Positions 1-7,007 of a stretch of 7,601 bases of DNA are shown here, piece by piece. The notes beneath the pieces are model-generated. The model ran no database searches. It had not been told where the DNA came from and saw only the letters and a list, made by a program, of their open reading frames with translations. The translations under genes were made by a program, and so were the position numbers. Within the stretch, counting starts at the first letter, position 1. Each line of letters begins with the position of its first letter. This DNA is from Desulfocapsa sp. (GTDB taxonomy: Bacteria; Desulfobacterota; Desulfobulbia; Desulfobulbales; Desulfocapsaceae). The DNA is taken from positions 1 through 7,601 of the forward strand of contig JAOZLI010000130.1 in the NCBI GenBank assembly GCA_029934915.1. Reading direction: 5' to 3'.

Positions 1-1103
1 CTGCCACTGATTGCAGCAGGAAGGAGTTTCTGCATACGTTTTTTCAGACGATAACGATTCCAATAGGTGAAGGGTGCTTTGCTCACCTTTACTCTGTTCG
101 CAAGCGTAGCTTCAGGGAACAGTAGAAGATCCAGGATATGAAAAGTTTCTGCGCTATCACCAAGAAAATGCGTACAACCGGCACAGTAACTAGCCATTGG
201 AAGACCATCTGCTTCCTGCACCCTCTTCTCCGTCCATTTCCTGGCAAAATCAGGCCGCAAAAATCCAGCGGAACCGCCTTCACCGCAGCAAAATGACGTT
301 TGCTCCCGGTGTTTCATTTCCAGCACCGTCAAGTTCTGCCTTTTCAGCAGGGTACGAATACTTGTCTGCACACTGGCGCCATAGCGGACACCGCAAGGGT
401 CATGTATGGTTATCGTCTTTTCATGCTGTCCGTGGAACTGCTCTGCCCGCGCCAATTCTTCATAAACGGTTACTACGTCCAACCCCTCTCCATATTCGCT
501 AAATATCCGATAACAATTAGGACAGGCCACCAACACCTTTGTGATTTTATGCTCTCGTAGAATGGTACAAAGTTCCTGAAACATAGCTGTAAAATGGGCG
601 GAATCACCAAGGTCGTGGGAAGGCTTGGTACAGCAATCAAAGACCAGGCCAATGTTTGGAATAAGCTTCTGCAACACAGCAAAGAGGCGTGTCAAGGTAT
701 TGGGGCGGCTGCCAGGCAAGGCACAGCCCGGAAAAAATATTGTATTACAATCGCTGGGAAAACAATACCAGGAAAAGAGAGTAGAACTGCCGCGTTTCTC
801 GTAGGCCCGTATGGTGTTGTGTTGTTTGAACCGCGCCTCACCATGTGAAACCAGTTCACGACGCATGGCCAGAAACATTGCAGAAGGATCTAACTCTTTG
901 GGGCAGAGCCCATGACACAAGCCACAGAGACTGCACTCAAACGAATAGCCGCTATGCGATCTGTTCTTGTCTGCAGGATCAAGCCAGTCACTGGCCAGTT
1001 TTTGAGGTGAACCATATTCCTGAAGAAAAGCACATTCCTTCACACATATACCACAATTCACACAATCATCGGCAATGAGACGAATGGGCAATATAGTTTT
1101 CAC
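1..1103 (-). CDS. (Fe-S)-binding heterodisulfide-reductase-like protein with two CCG domains, 3' end outside window
   Basis: I translated the minus strand by hand. The frame stays open for 367 codons from a GTG at 1103 to the window edge, so the C-terminus is missing. The N-terminus has two ferredoxin motifs: C14-x2-C17-x2-C20-x3-C24 and C57-x2-C60-x2-C63-x3-C67, typical of a 2[4Fe-4S] HdrC/GlpC-type module. Two cysteine-rich CCG-type domains follow. The first has C127, C157-C158 and C194-x2-C197. The second has DPCG at 235-238, FCCGEGG at 271-277 and C307-x2-C310. This is the layout of Fe-S oxidoreductases related to HdrB/HdrD, GlpC and LutA, which pass electrons in the cytoplasm or at the membrane. 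No membrane segment is visible in the part present. It starts 13 nt after the yedF stop, so co-transcription with yedF is likely. The ribosome site is weak (AGAGA about 10 nt upstream). An in-frame TTG at 1112 is an alternative start. The frame is closed upstream by TGA at 1128-1130. The substrate is unknown. Confidence 0.88.
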   Translation of the reverse strand, partial: MKTILPIRLIADDCVNCGICVKECAFLQEYGSPQKLASDWLDPADKNRSHSGYSFECSLCGLCHGLCPKELDPSAMFLAMRRELVSHGEARFKQHNTIRAYEKRGSSTLFSWYCFPSDCNTIFFPGCALPGSRPNTLTRLFAVLQKLIPNIGLVFDCCTKPSHDLGDSAHFTAMFQELCTILREHKITKVLVACPNCYRIFSEYGEGLDVVTVYEELARAEQFHGQHEKTITIHDPCGVRYGASVQTSIRTLLKRQNLTVLEMKHREQTSFCCGEGGSAGFLRPDFARKWTEKRVQEADGLPMASYCAGCTHFLGDSAETFHILDLLLFPEATLANRVKVSKAPFTYWNRYRLKKRMQKLLPAAISG

Positions 1104-1116
1104 GACTTTCAATTCT

Positions 1117-1731
1117 CTAAAAAGGACTCATCACTTTCATGGCAGTGGCCATAGTATTCATGATATCATACATATTCGTTATGGTACCTACCTTACGTTC
1201 TTCTTCCAGGTGGAAGAATTCCAGACATGTTCCACAACACCAGATCCGAACACCTCGTTTTTCAAGTTTTTGTAGAGCCTCTAAACCTTTATTCGCAGTC
1301 GCAGCGAGTTTTACACCACCGTTATACAGCAGAATATGGGACGGCAGAGGAGCAACCTGCTCTATGGTAGCCACATAGGTTTGCAACAGGGCCCACCCTA
1401 ATTCGTCAGAACCGTAGCCCATGATGTCAGAAGAAATCACATATATCAGATTTCCGCCGCCTGGAATTTCACAAGGATAATCCTCTTCGTTAAAAGCACC
1501 CTTCTCTGAAACAGAGTCACCTGGATTCACAGTAATCACCGAACAATCGGCTTCACCCGCAGTAACACTTACTTCACAGCCCTGACTTCTTGCAAAGCGA
1601 AGTACATTTTCCCGAGAGGCTTCATTATCCACAATAACGGAAAACAGATTTCCACCATGCTCTTCAAGGTGTTTTTTTACACGTAATACCGGCTCCGGGC
1701 ATTTCAAGCCTTTACAATCCAGTGTCTGCAT
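1117..1731 (-). CDS. yedF: selenium metabolism protein YedF (TusA-like plus DsrE-like domains)
   Basis: This 204-residue protein has the two-part layout of the YedF family. Residues 1-70 form a TusA/SirA-like sulfur-carrier domain, opening MQTLDCKGLKCPEPVL, with the CPEP motif at 11-14 and C6 before it. Residues about 94-198 form a DsrE/F-like domain with the end motif WCCGTCLEFF (C165, C166, C169). The TusA cysteine carries persulfide in relatives. From general knowledge, full-length YedF is found mainly in genomes that use selenium, and its exact reaction is not established. A role in handling reactive sulfur or selenium is therefore an inference from family and context. The ATG start at 1731 is supported by AAGGA at 1737-1741, five bases upstream. 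The Fe-S protein follows at 13 nt, so an electron-transfer partner is plausible. No frame damage is seen. Confidence 0.9.
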   Translation of the reverse strand: MQTLDCKGLKCPEPVLRVKKHLEEHGGNLFSVIVDNEASRENVLRFARSQGCEVSVTAGEADCSVITVNPGDSVSEKGAFNEEDYPCEIPGGGNLIYVISSDIMGYGSDELGWALLQTYVATIEQVAPLPSHILLYNGGVKLAATANKGLEALQKLEKRGVRIWCCGTCLEFFHLEEERKVGTITNMYDIMNTMATAMKVMSPF

Positions 1732-1780
1732 ACGGATCCTTTTCGAATTTAGTTATGATGAATTGACAAAACACAAAATC

Positions 1781-1860
1781 ACCATGAAGCGCATGAAGAA
1801 CATGAAGTGAAAAGACGTTTCTATTGCCTTACCCTTCATGCCCTTCATGCCCTTCATGGT
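1781..1860 (-). repeat. long imperfect inverted repeat made of CATGAAG units (hairpin upstream of yedF)
   Basis: Arms of 27 nt at 1781-1807 and 1834-1860 are reverse complements at 24 of 27 positions, with a 26-nt loop. Each arm is itself three tandem copies of CATGAAG spaced two bases apart (ATGAAG/CTTCAT periodicity of 9). The three differing positions are 1790/1851, 1799/1842 and 1800/1841. Read as RNA from the plus strand they give C-C and two A-C mismatches. Read from the minus strand they give one G-G mismatch and two G-U wobble pairs. The stem is thus more stable in a leftward transcript, the direction of yedF. It resembles REP-like dispersed intergenic hairpins, but only one copy is in the window. 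Confidence 0.8.
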
Positions 1861-1887
1861 TGAAAAGGTTTTAAGTGAGCCACAAAC

Positions 1888-1931
1888 AAAAAAAGCTGCC
1901 TACATCCGGTAAAGGACGAAGGCAGCTTTTT
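1888..1931 (-). terminator. intrinsic terminator of the coiled-coil gene
   Basis: Arms AAAAAGCTGCCT (1890-1901) and AGGCAGCTTTTT (1920-1931) form a perfect 12-bp stem around an 18-nt loop that can pair further (TCC with GGA). Transcribed leftward, the stem is followed by a run of seven U (complement of 1888-1894). It begins 22 nt after the stop codon of the coiled-coil gene. The A/T ends on both sides would also let it act on rightward transcripts. Confidence 0.88.
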
Positions 1932-1952
1932 ACTAAAACGATGAATCAAAAA

Positions 1953-2828
1953 TCAATGATGTACAGGCGCGTGGTCTTCAGTAGTCTCAACAACTTCATC
2001 TACAACAACCTGTGCACTCAGCTGATGCTGAAGCTCTTCAACGATCAGGAATTTATTTGCCAGTTCCTGCTCAAGCGCGATACGAGTTTCTTCAAGGATG
2101 GCAAGAGAATTATTCTGACCAGCAATTCTAGAAAGAAGAACATTCATGTTCAACTTGGTTCGAGCCAACTCATTAGCATTATCTACAAGTAACTTAGTAC
2201 GTTCTTCCAATGCTTTCTCGAGAGATGCGACACGAAGTGCAGCATTTTCAAGGGCAGAAGAAAGTTCCTGACTTTTGACACTGTAGGCATCAACACTGCT
2301 TGCAAGATTACCCTGCTTAGCTTCGAAGGAAGACGCTGCTTCCTGAGCTATAGCCAAGGCATTTGCTTTCTCGGCAAGATCAGCTTGAACTGCAGCAACC
2401 TTTTCTTCGAGCTTTGCAATTTTAGATGCACGCTGGTCACGCTGTGCCTGCAGAACTTTCAGTGCTTCAGCTGATTTACCAGCATCAGCCAATTCATTCT
2501 TCAGGCTGGCAAGTTCACTATTCAATTCTTTCTTCAGATTGGCAAGTTCACTCTTATGACCTGCTGCACTCCTTTTCAGACTGGCAGCCTTCTTCTGCAA
2601 ACTTTTATTCTCTGCTTTGAGCGCTGCAATCTTAGCAACGCTGCCATCATTTGTTGCTGCCGTTGCCTCATGTCCATCAGCTGCAACTTCCTGGGTAGCA
2701 TGAGACTGATCCTTCATTGCCGCAAGCTGTCTTTCCAGACCGTCACTTTTTTTGTCTTGAACCGAACCCCAGATTGTCCCGATTAAACAGAGAACAACCA
2801 AGGCGATGATAATGTTGTTTTTACTCAT
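1953..2828 (-). CDS. membrane-anchored coiled-coil protein of unknown function
   Basis: I do not recognise this 291-residue protein as a named family. Residues about 5-21 form one hydrophobic segment (NIIIALVVLCLIGTIWG) after a short N-terminus with one lysine, which reads as a signal anchor. There is no good lipobox, because the residue before C14 is leucine. Residues 25-65 are polar and probably flexible. Residues about 64-275 are rich in Ala, Leu, Glu and Lys with heptad and hendecad spacing, predicting a long helical coiled coil. A near-exact 11-residue duplication lies at 93-114. The tail is acidic and ends APVHH. The most likely topology is an inner-membrane anchor with the coil in the periplasm, but this is an inference. 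The ATG at 2828 has GAGG 8 nt upstream (2837-2840) and another at 2831-2834. A strong terminator follows, and it is probably a single-gene transcript. A structural or tethering role would fit but is unproven. Confidence 0.85.
   Translation of the reverse strand: MSKNNIIIALVVLCLIGTIWGSVQDKKSDGLERQLAAMKDQSHATQEVAADGHEATAATNDGSVAKIAALKAENKSLQKKAASLKRSAAGHKSELANLKKELNSELASLKNELADAGKSAEALKVLQAQRDQRASKIAKLEEKVAAVQADLAEKANALAIAQEAASSFEAKQGNLASSVDAYSVKSQELSSALENAALRVASLEKALEERTKLLVDNANELARTKLNMNVLLSRIAGQNNSLAILEETRIALEQELANKFLIVEELQHQLSAQVVVDEVVETTEDHAPVHH
2487..2552 (-). repeat. 33-bp tandem duplication inside the coiled-coil gene
   Basis: Positions 2487-2519 and 2520-2552 match at 28 of 33 bases. 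They encode SELASLKNELA (residues 104-114) and SELANLKKELN (93-103). Eleven residues is one hendecad of a coiled coil, so the duplication lengthens the coil without breaking its register. Confidence 0.8.
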
Positions 2829-2890
2829 AACCTCTTCCTCAAAAAATATATATTAACAAACAGCCACAATTACCTTTTCAATCAAGCAAT

Positions 2891-2924
2891 CACTTAACCT
2901 ACAGAAGATATGGGCAAGTGTCAA
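2891..2924 (-). promoter_or_regulatory. candidate sigma-70 promoter of the coiled-coil gene
   Basis: On the minus strand a perfect TTGACA (2919-2924) is followed after 17 nt by TAGGTT, a weak -10 match of 3/6. It would give a leader of roughly 60 nt before the ATG at 2828. It lies in the 158-nt gap between ilvD and the coiled-coil gene, where no convincing ilvD terminator is visible. Some read-through from ilvD is therefore possible. Confidence 0.4.
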
Positions 2925-2986
2925 TATCATTTTGAGTGAAAAAGTGGCAAAAAGTACTCTCTTTTTTCATTTTTATGATTGGGCCC

Positions 2987-4825
2987 TCATTCATCGGGCA
3001 ACTGCCTTACCGCCCCTTTATCGGCAGAAGCCGCTAACAACGCATACGCTTTTAACGCTTGAGAGACAGGGCGTTCACGATCAACCGGGGAAAAAGCATC
3101 CTTCCCTTTTTTCATTTCTTCTGTTCTGCGATCATCCAGTTCCTTATCAGTCAATTTTACATTCATGCTACGCTCAGGAATATTAATTTCTACAATATCA
3201 CCATCCCTGACCAGACCAATGGCTCCCCCGGCCGCTGCTTCCGGTGACACATGACCAATGGACAGCCCGGATGTTCCACCGGAAAAACGACCATCGGTAA
3301 TAAGGGCACATTCCGTTCCAAGATGTACAGACTTGAGATAAGATGTAGGATACAACATCTCCTGCATACCAGGCCCGCCTTTTGGCCCCTCGTAACAAAT
3401 CATCACTACATCTCCGGCCTTTACGCTCCCGTCAAGAATTGCCTCACAGGCTGCATCCTGGGAAGAATAGACGCGAGCAGTCCCCTGAAATTGAAAAACA
3501 GAAGGATCAACGCCTGCGGTTTTTACTATGCAACCATTTTCAGCAATATTACCGTAGAGCACAGCGAGGCCACCATCTTTGCTGTATGCGTTTTCCACAT
3601 TTCTTATACAACCACTTGTGCGATCAACATCGGGCTGCTCATACATAGTTTGCTGCGAGCCCATAAGCAAATTCCGTCCACTCTGGGCTGGTGCACTGAG
3701 ATACAATCCTTTAGCCCCTTCCTCACAGGAATCAGAAACGATATCCCACTGCGAAAGAATTTCTTTCAATGTTTTCCCTTCCACCCTCTTCACGCTGCTA
3801 TCAAGCATTCCGGCCCGGTCAAGCTCACCTAAAATAGCCATAATACCACCGGCACGATTAACATCTTCCATATGATAATGAGACGAAGGGGCTACCTTAC
3901 AGAGGTTAGGAATCTTTCTGGACAGTCTGTCAATATCTTCCATGCTGAAATCGACTTCAGCACTATGCGCAATTGCCAGAAGATGCAGCACTGTGTTGGT
4001 GGAACCGCCCATGGCAATATCAAGGGTCATAGCATTTAGAAATGCAGAACGAGTGGCAATATTACGCGGCAGCACGGATCCATCCTCATTGCCATACCAG
4101 GCATCAGCCATATCCACAATTCGCTGCGCCGCACGCTCAAAAAGCTGCAAACGATTGCTGTGTGTCGCAACAATGGTCCCATTACCCGGCAGGGCCATAC
4201 CAAGGGCTTCATTTAATGAATTCATAGAGTTGGCAGTAAACATACCAGAACAGGAGCCACAGGTTGGGCAGGCACATCGTTCTACAACATCTACTTCAGC
4301 ATCACTTACTTCTTTGTCAGCCCCCATAACCATTGCATCCACAAGATCATAGCGCTTTTCCCCATCTACTCCGGCCTCCATTGGACCACCGGAAACAAAA
4401 ATTGCGGGTATGTTAAGACGCATGGCGGCCATCAGCATGCCAGGTGTAATTTTATCACAATTACTAATACAGATTATGGCATCCACGGTGTGCGCATTAC
4501 ACATATACTCCACACTATCTGCGATAAGCTCACGGGAGGGCAGGGAATAAAGCATTCCCGCATGTCCCATGGCAATACCATCGTCAATGGCAATGGTATT
4601 AAATTCAGCCGCAAAACAACCAAGCTCTGCAATCTGTTTTTTAATCTTCTGACCAATTTCATGCAAATGGACATGCCCGGGCACAAACTGGGTAAAGGAG
4701 TTAACTATCCCGATAACCGGCTTGCCAAATTGCTCTTCTGTCATCCCATTGGCGCGCCAGAGACTACGAGCCCCTGCCATTTTTCTGCCCTGGGTAGTTG
4801 TGTCACTGCGTAATGGAATCGTCAT
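2987..4825 (-). CDS. ilvD: dihydroxy-acid dehydratase IlvD
   Basis: IlvD dehydrates 2,3-dihydroxy-isovalerate and 2,3-dihydroxy-3-methylvalerate to the 2-keto acids that lead to valine, leucine and isoleucine. It is a cytoplasmic Fe-S enzyme. The 612 residues match the long, E. coli-type form (about 616) from end to end. Visible landmarks are [12 protein letters not shown] near residue 9, [13 protein letters not shown] at 42-54, DDGIAMGH at 81-88, SNCDKITPG at 121-129 with cluster ligand C123, and [15 protein letters not shown] at 186-200 with C192. The C-terminal [20 protein letters not shown] block and the ADKGAVR end are also present. I chose the ATG at 4825 because it has AAGGA 7 nt upstream and matches the family start. 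An in-frame ATG at 4870 would add 15 polar residues not expected in the family. It stands alone, with no other ilv gene in the window. It diverges from the PilT-like gene. Confidence 0.97.
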   Translation of the reverse strand: MTIPLRSDTTTQGRKMAGARSLWRANGMTEEQFGKPVIGIVNSFTQFVPGHVHLHEIGQKIKKQIAELGCFAAEFNTIAIDDGIAMGHAGMLYSLPSRELIADSVEYMCNAHTVDAIICISNCDKITPGMLMAAMRLNIPAIFVSGGPMEAGVDGEKRYDLVDAMVMGADKEVSDAEVDVVERCACPTCGSCSGMFTANSMNSLNEALGMALPGNGTIVATHSNRLQLFERAAQRIVDMADAWYGNEDGSVLPRNIATRSAFLNAMTLDIAMGGSTNTVLHLLAIAHSAEVDFSMEDIDRLSRKIPNLCKVAPSSHYHMEDVNRAGGIMAILGELDRAGMLDSSVKRVEGKTLKEILSQWDIVSDSCEEGAKGLYLSAPAQSGRNLLMGSQQTMYEQPDVDRTSGCIRNVENAYSKDGGLAVLYGNIAENGCIVKTAGVDPSVFQFQGTARVYSSQDAACEAILDGSVKAGDVVMICYEGPKGGPGMQEMLYPTSYLKSVHLGTECALITDGRFSGGTSGLSIGHVSPEAAAGGAIGLVRDGDIVEINIPERSMNVKLTDKELDDRRTEEMKKGKDAFSPVDRERPVSQALKAYALLAASADKGAVRQLPDE

Positions 4826-4832
4826 TATATTT

Positions 4833-4837
4833 TCCTT
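4833..4837 (-). promoter_or_regulatory. ribosome binding site that sets the ilvD start
   Basis: AAGGA on the minus strand lies 7 nt before the ATG at 4825. The upstream in-frame ATGs at 4870, 4861 and 4855 lack a comparable site, which supports the shorter protein. Confidence 0.7.
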
Positions 4838-4900
4838 TTTAGAATGTTTCTTCATACTCATACTCGTCAACCTGAAACCAAACCGTTTACTAACAGGCTA

Positions 4901-4906
4901 ATTATA
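4901..4906 (-). promoter_or_regulatory. candidate -10 element of the ilvD promoter
   Basis: A perfect TATAAT on the minus strand would start transcription near 4894, about 70 nt before the ilvD ATG. No good -35 sits 16-18 nt upstream; that position (about 4923-4930) is instead occupied by one arm of a perfect palindrome. This could mean activator dependence or an operator. The leader shows no attenuator hairpin or branched-chain-codon peptide. Confidence 0.35.
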
Positions 4907-4922
4907 AAATCCAATCCTTACA

Positions 4923-4956
4923 ATAATTTCTCAGGAAATTATCAGGAAATTATCAG
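4923..4956. repeat. palindrome and tandem repeat in the ilvD / PilT-like divergent region
   Basis: ATAATTTC (4923-4930) and GAAATTAT (4935-4942) form a perfect 8-bp inverted repeat around TCAG. The right arm belongs to two exact tandem copies of TCAGGAAATTA (4931-4941 and 4942-4952), followed by a partial third TCAG. The 11-bp period is about one helix turn. Its position at the -35 region of the candidate ilvD promoter suggests a protein-binding site, which is an inference. Confidence 0.6.
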
Positions 4957-5025
4957 TATATGCATTTCATCTGCATACTTATTCGAAGCTTCATGTTTGC
5001 AACTACGCAAAAAAAACCTTTTGAT

Positions 5026-5053
5026 TTGCCTCCCTATTTGATAACAATATAAT
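5026..5053 (+). promoter_or_regulatory. candidate sigma-70 promoter of the PilT-like operon
   Basis: A perfect TATAAT at 5048-5053 is preceded by TTGCCT at 5026-5031 (4/6 match to TTGACA) with a 16-nt spacer. Transcription would start near 5060, giving a leader of about 50 nt before the ATG at 5109. Confidence 0.5.
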
Positions 5054-5095
5054 ATGAATTTATAAAGGTATGCATTATTTTTTTCAGCGAGCCAC

Positions 5096-5100
5096 GGGAG
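5096..5100 (+). promoter_or_regulatory. ribosome binding site that sets the start of the PilT-like gene
   Basis: GGGAG lies 8 nt before the ATG at 5109. The upstream in-frame ATG at 5070 has AAGG only one or two bases away, too close for initiation. Confidence 0.7.
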
Positions 5101-5108
5101 AAGAGCAG

Positions 5109-6281
5109 ATGAAACAAGCGGAAATAGACTACTGGATTGCATCGATGCTCTCCGCCTATGACAATGTCTCAGACCTGAACATAACCGTAGGTAAAACCCT
5201 GCAGGTTGAATCTGCCGGGATTTTACAGCCCGTAAATGTCACACCGGCAGTTGACAAAATCACTCCTTTTCAGGCTGAAGTTTTTGCCCTGAATCTCATC
5301 GGAAACAACAAACGTCTCTTGCGTGACCTGGTAGAAACAGGATCCTGCGATCTCTCCTATTCGCCAAATGACCAGATCCGTTTCAGGGTCAACATCTTCA
5401 CCCAGAAGGGCTCCTTCACTACTGTCCTTCGAAAGCTGGAAACGACGATACCAACCATCAAAGGGATGAACTTCCCCCCGGCCTTTGGAAAAATTGCCGG
5501 AGAACTCAATGGTCTGGTTCTTTTCACAGGTGCCACAGGAAGTGGTAAAACCACATCACTTGCGGCTCTTTTGCACAAAATCAACGAAGACCGTGCAGTC
5601 CATATTGTTACGCTTGAAGATCCCATTGAATATGTCCACCCTCATCTCAAAGCAACATTTAACCAGCGGGAACTTGGAAACGACTTTGATTCCTTTGCGA
5701 CCGGCATGCGTGCTGCGCTACGTCAGGCACCAAAAGTTATCCTCGTGGGTGAGATGCGTGACAGAGAAACCATGGAAATAGGCCTAACCGCCGCTGAAAC
5801 AGGTCACCTCGTACTTTCCACCCTCCACACCATTGATGCAGGACAAACTATCAACCGTATTCTTGGTATGTTTGAACAGGAAGAACAACCTCAAATCAGG
5901 AACCGTCTGGCTGACACCATTCGCTGGGTAGTGGGACAGCGCCTCCTTCCCAAAATTGGTGGCGGACGCATTGCCGCCATGGAAATACTCTGTACCAGCC
6001 TGGGTGTAAAAGATCTTATATTAAATGGTGAAGACGAAGAAAAAACGTTTTACAAACTTATCCAGCAAGGGTCTGCCAGAAGTATGCGTACTTTTGATCA
6101 ACATATTCTGGAACTCTACGAGTCACAAACCATCACCGAAGAAACAGCAGTACGATTCAGCTCTTTCAGAAATGAAATTGCCCGCGGCCTTGACAACATT
6201 AAAGCTTCACGGGGCGAGGCAACATCGAGCCTCTCTGGACTGGCCATGGAAGAAGAAGAAAAAGAAAAACAAGGCTGGTAA
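5109..6281 (+). CDS. PilT/PilU-family type IV pilus retraction-type ATPase
   Basis: This 390-residue protein is a member of the type II/IV secretion ATPase superfamily, PilT branch. These hexameric cytoplasmic ATPases drive pilus retraction. The N-terminal domain (about 1-115) contains SDLNITVGK, equivalent to the DLHLTVG segment of PilT. The ATPase core has Walker A GATGSGKTTS at 141-150, the Asp box TLEDPIEYVH at 168-177, Walker B VILVGEMRD at 210-218 and the His box LTAAETGHLVLSTLHT at 226-241, so all catalytic motifs look intact. The C-terminal helical region continues about 45 residues past the usual PilT length of about 345 and ends in a charged EEEEKEK tail. The ATG at 5109 is preferred over 5070 on ribosome-site spacing. 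A zinc-ribbon protein follows after 14 nt. No other pil gene is present in the window, so whether it retracts pili or powers something else is not settled here. Confidence 0.92.
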   Translation: MKQAEIDYWIASMLSAYDNVSDLNITVGKTLQVESAGILQPVNVTPAVDKITPFQAEVFALNLIGNNKRLLRDLVETGSCDLSYSPNDQIRFRVNIFTQKGSFTTVLRKLETTIPTIKGMNFPPAFGKIAGELNGLVLFTGATGSGKTTSLAALLHKINEDRAVHIVTLEDPIEYVHPHLKATFNQRELGNDFDSFATGMRAALRQAPKVILVGEMRDRETMEIGLTAAETGHLVLSTLHTIDAGQTINRILGMFEQEEQPQIRNRLADTIRWVVGQRLLPKIGGGRIAAMEILCTSLGVKDLILNGEDEEKTFYKLIQQGSARSMRTFDQHILELYESQTITEETAVRFSSFRNEIARGLDNIKASRGEATSSLSGLAMEEEEKEKQGW

Positions 6282-6295
6282 TTACGAGGACTGCA

Positions 6296-6985
6296 ATGAA
6301 AATAACATGCCAGAACTGCACTAAAAAATTAAAGATTAGCGAGAAGATAAAAAAAGGATTAAGCCGCCTGGGGCCTGGCCGTGTATTACGGTTAAACTGC
6401 CCGGAATGTGGAGAATCTATAGCGTTGGATGCAAAACAGCTCACTAATGCCGAAAACAATACTCCAAATCCAGATGGCAGTATCAAACCTCCCGGTGCGC
6501 CAGATATTACCTGGTTAAAGGATGGTGTGTTTGAGGAGGAAGAAGTTGTTGAAGACATACCCCAAACTCTTATCCTTGTTGCACCTGGCCCGGAAAGAGA
6601 CAGCATCTGCAAGGCTGTGGAAAGCATCGGCTACCAGGCGACATTTGCAGAGTCTGGAGATATTGCCATTGAAAAAATGCAATTTGTTAATTATGCCAGC
6701 GTCATTTTACATGATAATTTTGAAACAAACGACTTAAACTCCTCACATTTCCATAAGTTTATGCGTGAATTGCCCATGCAAAAACGACGCTTTATCTTTT
6801 ACATACTTATTGGCTCTAACTTTTCCACCCTGTATGACCTGGAGGCCCTTGCCTATTCTGCTAATCTAGTGGTAAATGTACAGGAAATCCCAGAATTGCT
6901 AACCATCCTGCGCAAAGCTATTCCAAAATATGAAGAACTTTTTGGAAGCCTTATGGCCGAGATAAGTGCTTATAGCAGTAACTAA
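6296..6985 (+). CDS. zinc-ribbon protein with C-terminal receiver-like domain, function unknown
   Basis: The first 45 residues form a four-cysteine zinc-ribbon-like module, C5-x2-C8 and C35-x2-C38 (MKITCQNC ... LNCPECG). It resembles the finger-like domains at the N-terminus of some deltaproteobacterial regulators. A low-complexity acidic linker (about 50-88) follows. Residues about 90-212 then look like an alpha/beta receiver domain: strand TLILVAPGPE, helix, GYQATFAESGDIAIEKM, strand ASVILHDNFE and a closing helix LLTILRKAI. The acidic pair normally found after strand 1 is absent (APGPE). The aspartate after strand 3 (D140) seems shifted, so phosphorylation in the usual way is doubtful; it may be a pseudo-receiver. 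The start has GAGG about 7 nt upstream, and the gene begins 14 nt after the PilT-like ATPase, so they are probably co-transcribed. It may be a regulatory or adaptor partner of that ATPase. It ends with tandem stops TAA TAG and is complete. Confidence 0.85.
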   Translation: MKITCQNCTKKLKISEKIKKGLSRLGPGRVLRLNCPECGESIALDAKQLTNAENNTPNPDGSIKPPGAPDITWLKDGVFEEEEVVEDIPQTLILVAPGPERDSICKAVESIGYQATFAESGDIAIEKMQFVNYASVILHDNFETNDLNSSHFHKFMRELPMQKRRFIFYILIGSNFSTLYDLEALAYSANLVVNVQEIPELLTILRKAIPKYEELFGSLMAEISAYSSN

Positions 6986-7007
6986 TAGCAGTCTTTACAA
7001 AATGCGT

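Larger units (their letters stand above)
1732..1952. other. intergenic region between yedF and the coiled-coil gene
   Basis: This 221-nt gap between two minus-strand genes holds no credible ORF. It contains the CATGAAG inverted repeat (1781-1860) and an intrinsic terminator (1888-1931). The 49 nt between the repeat and yedF carry the yedF ribosome site. I could not find a convincing sigma-70 promoter for yedF. The best -35-like TTGTCA has no good -10 at the right distance. Confidence 0.8.

Noticed and set aside
197..502. Plus-strand open frames at 197-502, 300-560, 594-848 and 845-1078
   Set aside because: They are antisense to the Fe-S gene, whose cysteine motifs prove the minus strand is coding.
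1..1103. Selenocysteine codon in the Fe-S gene beside yedF
   Set aside because: The visible frame contains no in-frame TGA.
1763..1768. Perfect TTGACA on the plus strand
   Set aside because: No -10 lies 16-18 nt downstream; that region is the inverted-repeat arm, and no rightward gene follows.
1781..1860. CRISPR array from the CATGAAG repeats
   Set aside because: The units are 7 nt with 2-nt spacing and inverted between arms, with no spacers of CRISPR length.
1953..2828. Lipoprotein signal in the coiled-coil protein
   Set aside because: The only cysteine in the hydrophobic segment (C14) is preceded by leucine, not the small residue a lipobox needs.
2941..2986. Intrinsic terminator after ilvD
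   Set aside because: Only a weak A/T stem (AAAAAG/CTTTTT) is present, with no GC-rich stem before a U-run.
3251..3832. 193-codon plus-strand open frame inside ilvD
   Set aside because: It is antisense to a fully conserved ilvD, and its translation shows no domain or plausible composition.
2987..4870. Longer ilvD start at 4870 (15 extra residues)
   Set aside because: The ATG at 4825 has a well-spaced AAGGA and matches the known start of the family; the extra residues are polar and not family-like.
5070..6281. Longer start of the PilT-like gene at 5070
   Set aside because: Its only ribosome-site-like bases abut the ATG, and the candidate transcription start is just 10 nt upstream. The ATG at 5109 has GGGAG at good spacing.
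6199..6627. 142-codon minus-strand open frame across the PilT-like / zinc-ribbon junction
   Set aside because: It spans two well-supported genes on the opposite strand and its translation looks like shadow sequence.
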